DNA from: an uncultured Clostridia bacterium
Lineage (GTDB): Bacteria > Bacillota_A > Clostridia > Oscillospirales > Oscillospiraceae
Assembly: GCA_946410505.1 (NCBI GenBank)
Contig: CAMKAP010000105.1
Span: 1 to 7,046 of the forward strand
DNA: 7,046 nucleotides
Direction: 5' to 3'
The position numbers and the translations under genes were made by a program. Shown here piece by piece: positions 6,070 through 7,046 of this stretch. Position 1 is the stretch's first letter; each line of letters starts with the position of its first letter. Under the pieces are notes generated by a model that was not told the origin of the DNA, searched no databases, and was given only the letters and a program-made list of their open reading frames with translations.

Positions 6070-6087
6070 GCCTTCAAAGAAAGACGA

Positions 6088-6132
6088 CCAGAGGAGGTTT
6101 CCTCTGGACTCCTCTGCCCAACAGGGGAGTCC
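6088..6132. repeat. Two adjoining hairpins sharing two bases
   Basis: The first is CCAGAGGA (6088-6095) with TCCTCTGG (6100-6107) around a 4-nt loop. The second pairs 6106-6116 with 6122-6132 (11 pairs, one wobble) around a 5-nt loop. They share bases 6106-6107, so in one RNA they would compete at the junction or stack end to end. Confidence 0.75.
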
Positions 6133-6189
6133 AAGGGCAAATCCGGGGTCGCCGCTAAAGCAGAAACGCGTGGAGGCTTGCCCCGCATA

Positions 6190-6327
6190 CCGCTGCCGCT
6201 CCCCGGTACTCCTGACGCAGAGTGTCGCCCGCTCCGGGTCGCGGCTCGCCGAGTGGGTTGTTTCGGGCCGTCGAGCCGCCGGGGCGTGCTTCTGAGCGCT
6301 GCGATCTGTACACCATAGCGGCAGCGG
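6190..6327. repeat. Nested inverted repeats (possible long folded RNA)
   Basis: An outer perfect 11-bp pair, CCGCTGCCGCT (6190-6200) with AGCGGCAGCGG (6317-6327), encloses an inner perfect 8-bp pair, GCGGCTCG (6241-6248) with CGAGCCGC (6272-6279). Between them lie shorter collinear helices: 6206-6209 with 6308-6311, 6216-6220 with 6299-6303, and 6226-6230 with 6282-6286. All nest in order, giving one long interrupted hairpin. The short ones could be chance in GC-rich DNA; the outer and inner pairs less so. Confidence 0.55.
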
Positions 6328-6344
6328 ACACCCGGGCGCACAGG

Positions 6345-6365
6345 GCTGTCCAACATTCGGACGGC
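6345..6365. repeat. Small 7-bp hairpin
   Basis: GCTGTCC (6345-6351) pairs with GGACGGC (6359-6365), with one wobble, around a 7-nt loop AACATTC. Confidence 0.5.
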
Positions 6366-6443
6366 GGCCTCGTCCTCGCAAGCTCCGTATCGTCTCGCTT
6401 CCTCGCAGGCTCAAAAGCTCGCTCACTCCACTGCTCGTCCTCT

Positions 6444-6471
6444 CAACATCAAAGCCCCTGCTTTGATGTTG
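6444..6471. repeat. 12-bp perfect hairpin
   Basis: CAACATCAAAGC (6444-6455) and GCTTTGATGTTG (6460-6471) flank a 4-nt loop CCCT. No T-run follows on either strand, which argues against a standard terminator. Confidence 0.85.
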
Positions 6472-6570
6472 GAAAGGAAGACGGAGGGAGTGGACGCGCA
6501 GCTTTCATGGCGCTTTCGTAAACCATGGAAGCGGAGCGCAACGAGATTCGTCTGACGCTCGGGCGCGGCG

Positions 6571-6609
6571 CGTTCTTTCTTTTTGGGCAAGCTCCAAAAA
6601 GAAAGAATG
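6571..6609. repeat. Long A/T-rich-armed hairpin near the right edge of the island
   Basis: A perfect 14-bp core (6573-6586 with 6594-6607) has arms of the TTCTTTCTTTTTGG type and extends to about 17 pairs with two wobbles. The loop is CAAGC. Its purine/pyrimidine arms resemble the hairpin at 6028-6069 on the other side of the island. Confidence 0.85.
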
Positions 6610-6623
6610 GGGGGCGCATTACA

Positions 6624-6648
6624 CAGCCTGTATTCGCAAGACAGGCTG
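6624..6648. repeat. 8-bp inverted repeat
   Basis: CAGCCTGT (6624-6631) and ACAGGCTG (6641-6648) flank a 9-nt loop. No T-run follows. It marks the change from the GC-rich island to the AT-richer typA leader. Confidence 0.6.
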
Positions 6649-6719
6649 GGAACAATTGTATATGATTCTTTCCAGCGGCCCCGAATCGCCGCGGCCCCGC
6701 AGTTTCTTGCAGATAATTA

Positions 6720-6748
6720 TTGCATTTTTTTCCGTGGAGTGTTAAAAT
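6720..6748 (+). promoter_or_regulatory. Candidate typA promoter
   Basis: TTGCAT (6720-6725; 3 of 6 matches) and TAAAAT (6743-6748; 5 of 6) are spaced 17 bp apart in the AT-rich leader. Transcription would start near 6755, leaving a leader of about 60 nt that contains a short direct repeat, GAGATTTC at 6771-6778 and 6780-6787. A weaker alternative is AAGACA (6638-6643) with TATGAT (6661-6666). Confidence 0.45.
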
Positions 6749-6814
6749 TCTACTTTGTGTTGAAAATAATGAGATTTCAGAGATTTCGCAACTTGCAGCA
6801 AGGGAGCTTTACCT

Positions 6815-7046
6815 ATGGATAAACTGAGAAACGTCGCAATCATCGCCCATGTTGACCACGGCAAGACCACCCTGGTGGATGAGATGCTCAAGCAGTCGGG
6901 CGTCTACCGGGAAAACCAGGAGATCGTGGACCGCGTCATGGACTCCAATGATCTGGAGCGTGAGCGCGGCATCACCATCATGGCCAAGAACACCGCCGTC
7001 TGGTACGGCGACACCAAGATCAACATCGTCGACACCCCGGGCCACG
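6815..7046 (+). CDS. typA: TypA/BipA ribosome-associated GTPase, N-terminal part (runs off the right edge)
   Basis: The first 77 residues of a translational GTPase related to EF-G and LepA. It acts on the ribosome during assembly and stress adaptation. Seen: the P-loop AHVDHGKTT at 11-19 (G1), the switch I block [14 protein letters not shown] at 42-55 with the Mg-binding Thr54 (G2), and DTPGH at 73-77 (G3) at the cut edge. [20 protein letters not shown] separates TypA from LepA and EF-G, which differ in this stretch. The start at 6815 is supported by GGGAG (6802-6806) 8 nt upstream and by the family-typical N-terminus. It is the only gene here that reads away from the gene-free island, which supplies its leader. 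About 530 residues lie outside the window. Confidence 0.96.
   Translation, partial: MDKLRNVAIIAHVDHGKTTLVDEMLKQSGVYRENQEIVDRVMDSNDLERERGITIMAKNTAVWYGDTKINIVDTPGH

Larger units (their letters stand above)
5956..6814. other. Gene-free island rich in inverted repeats
   Basis: About 860 bp with no credible coding sequence. The open frames here (for example 5896-6318 on plus and 5989-6426 on minus) have no recognisable domain, are rich in Arg, Ser, Pro and Gly as expected of GC-rich non-coding DNA, and cross hairpins in arbitrary phase. The stretch holds at least eight inverted repeats: 5964-5999, 6028-6069, 6088-6107, 6106-6132, a nested set at 6190-6327, 6345-6365, 6444-6471 and 6571-6609, plus a weaker one at 6624-6648. 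From about 6650 it turns AT-rich and becomes the typA leader. I found no tmRNA, RNase P, SRP or 6S RNA landmark on either strand. A dispersed non-coding repeat or an unrecognised structured RNA are the two main readings. Confidence 0.7.

Noticed and set aside
5896..6318. 140-codon open frame on plus in the yfbR-typA gap
   Set aside because: No ribosome site, no recognisable domain, and it runs through several hairpins; it also begins inside yfbR on the other strand.
5989..6426. 145-codon open frame on minus in the yfbR-typA gap
   Set aside because: The Arg/Ser/Pro-rich translation has no domain and spans the nested inverted repeats; best explained as non-coding repeat DNA. A protein search could still overturn this.
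5956..6814. A known structural RNA (RNase P, tmRNA, SRP or 6S RNA)
   Set aside because: I looked on both strands for their conserved landmarks, such as the RNase P GAGGAAAGTCC block and the SRP GGAAG-type loop context, and found none.

Overview
The window is GC-rich bacterial chromosome, most likely from a high-GC member of the Clostridia (Oscillospiraceae-like; this placement is inference). The pointers are a DUF896/UPF0291 protein (a family centred on the Bacillota), strong Shine-Dalgarno sequences, near-consensus sigma-A-type promoters with 17-bp spacers, and ATGA gene overlaps. There is no RNA gene, CRISPR array, insertion sequence or transposase gene that I can recognise. Every protein gene belongs to a known family.

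Layout. (1) 1-3197, minus strand: a potassium-uptake block. trkA (1842-3197) and trkH (406-1845) overlap by 4 nt as one operon, which ends at a strong hairpin terminator (357-385). The start of a kup-family K+ transporter (1-259, running off the window) follows on the same strand with its own extended -10 promoter. (2) 3198-3335: a compact divergent control region whose two promoters have -35 boxes only 1 bp apart. (3) 3336-5041, plus strand: a DUF2461 protein and a family 2 glycosyltransferase, again joined by a 4-nt ATGA overlap. (4) 5059-5113: a convergent, apparently bidirectional terminator with an extra tandem copy of one arm. (5) 5100-5897, minus strand: yfbR (HD-domain 5'-deoxynucleotidase) followed by a small DUF896 gene, with a good promoter at 5927-5955. 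(6) 5956-6814: about 860 bp with no credible gene but dense in inverted repeats, including a nested set of helices at 6190-6327. (7) 6815-7046, plus strand: the start of typA/bipA, a ribosome-associated GTPase, running off the right edge.

How the genes work together. TrkA is the nucleotide-binding regulatory ring that gates the TrkH channel, and Kup is an unrelated K+ symporter, so the left third serves K+ homeostasis by two mechanisms under separate promoters. The DUF2461/glycosyltransferase pair is co-transcribed, but nothing in the sequence gives a shared substrate. YfbR recycles deoxynucleoside monophosphates, and its small partner has no established biochemical role. The features most worth a second look are non-coding: the duplicated terminator arm that carries the stop codon of the DUF896 gene, the back-to-back promoters, and the structured gene-free island upstream of typA.
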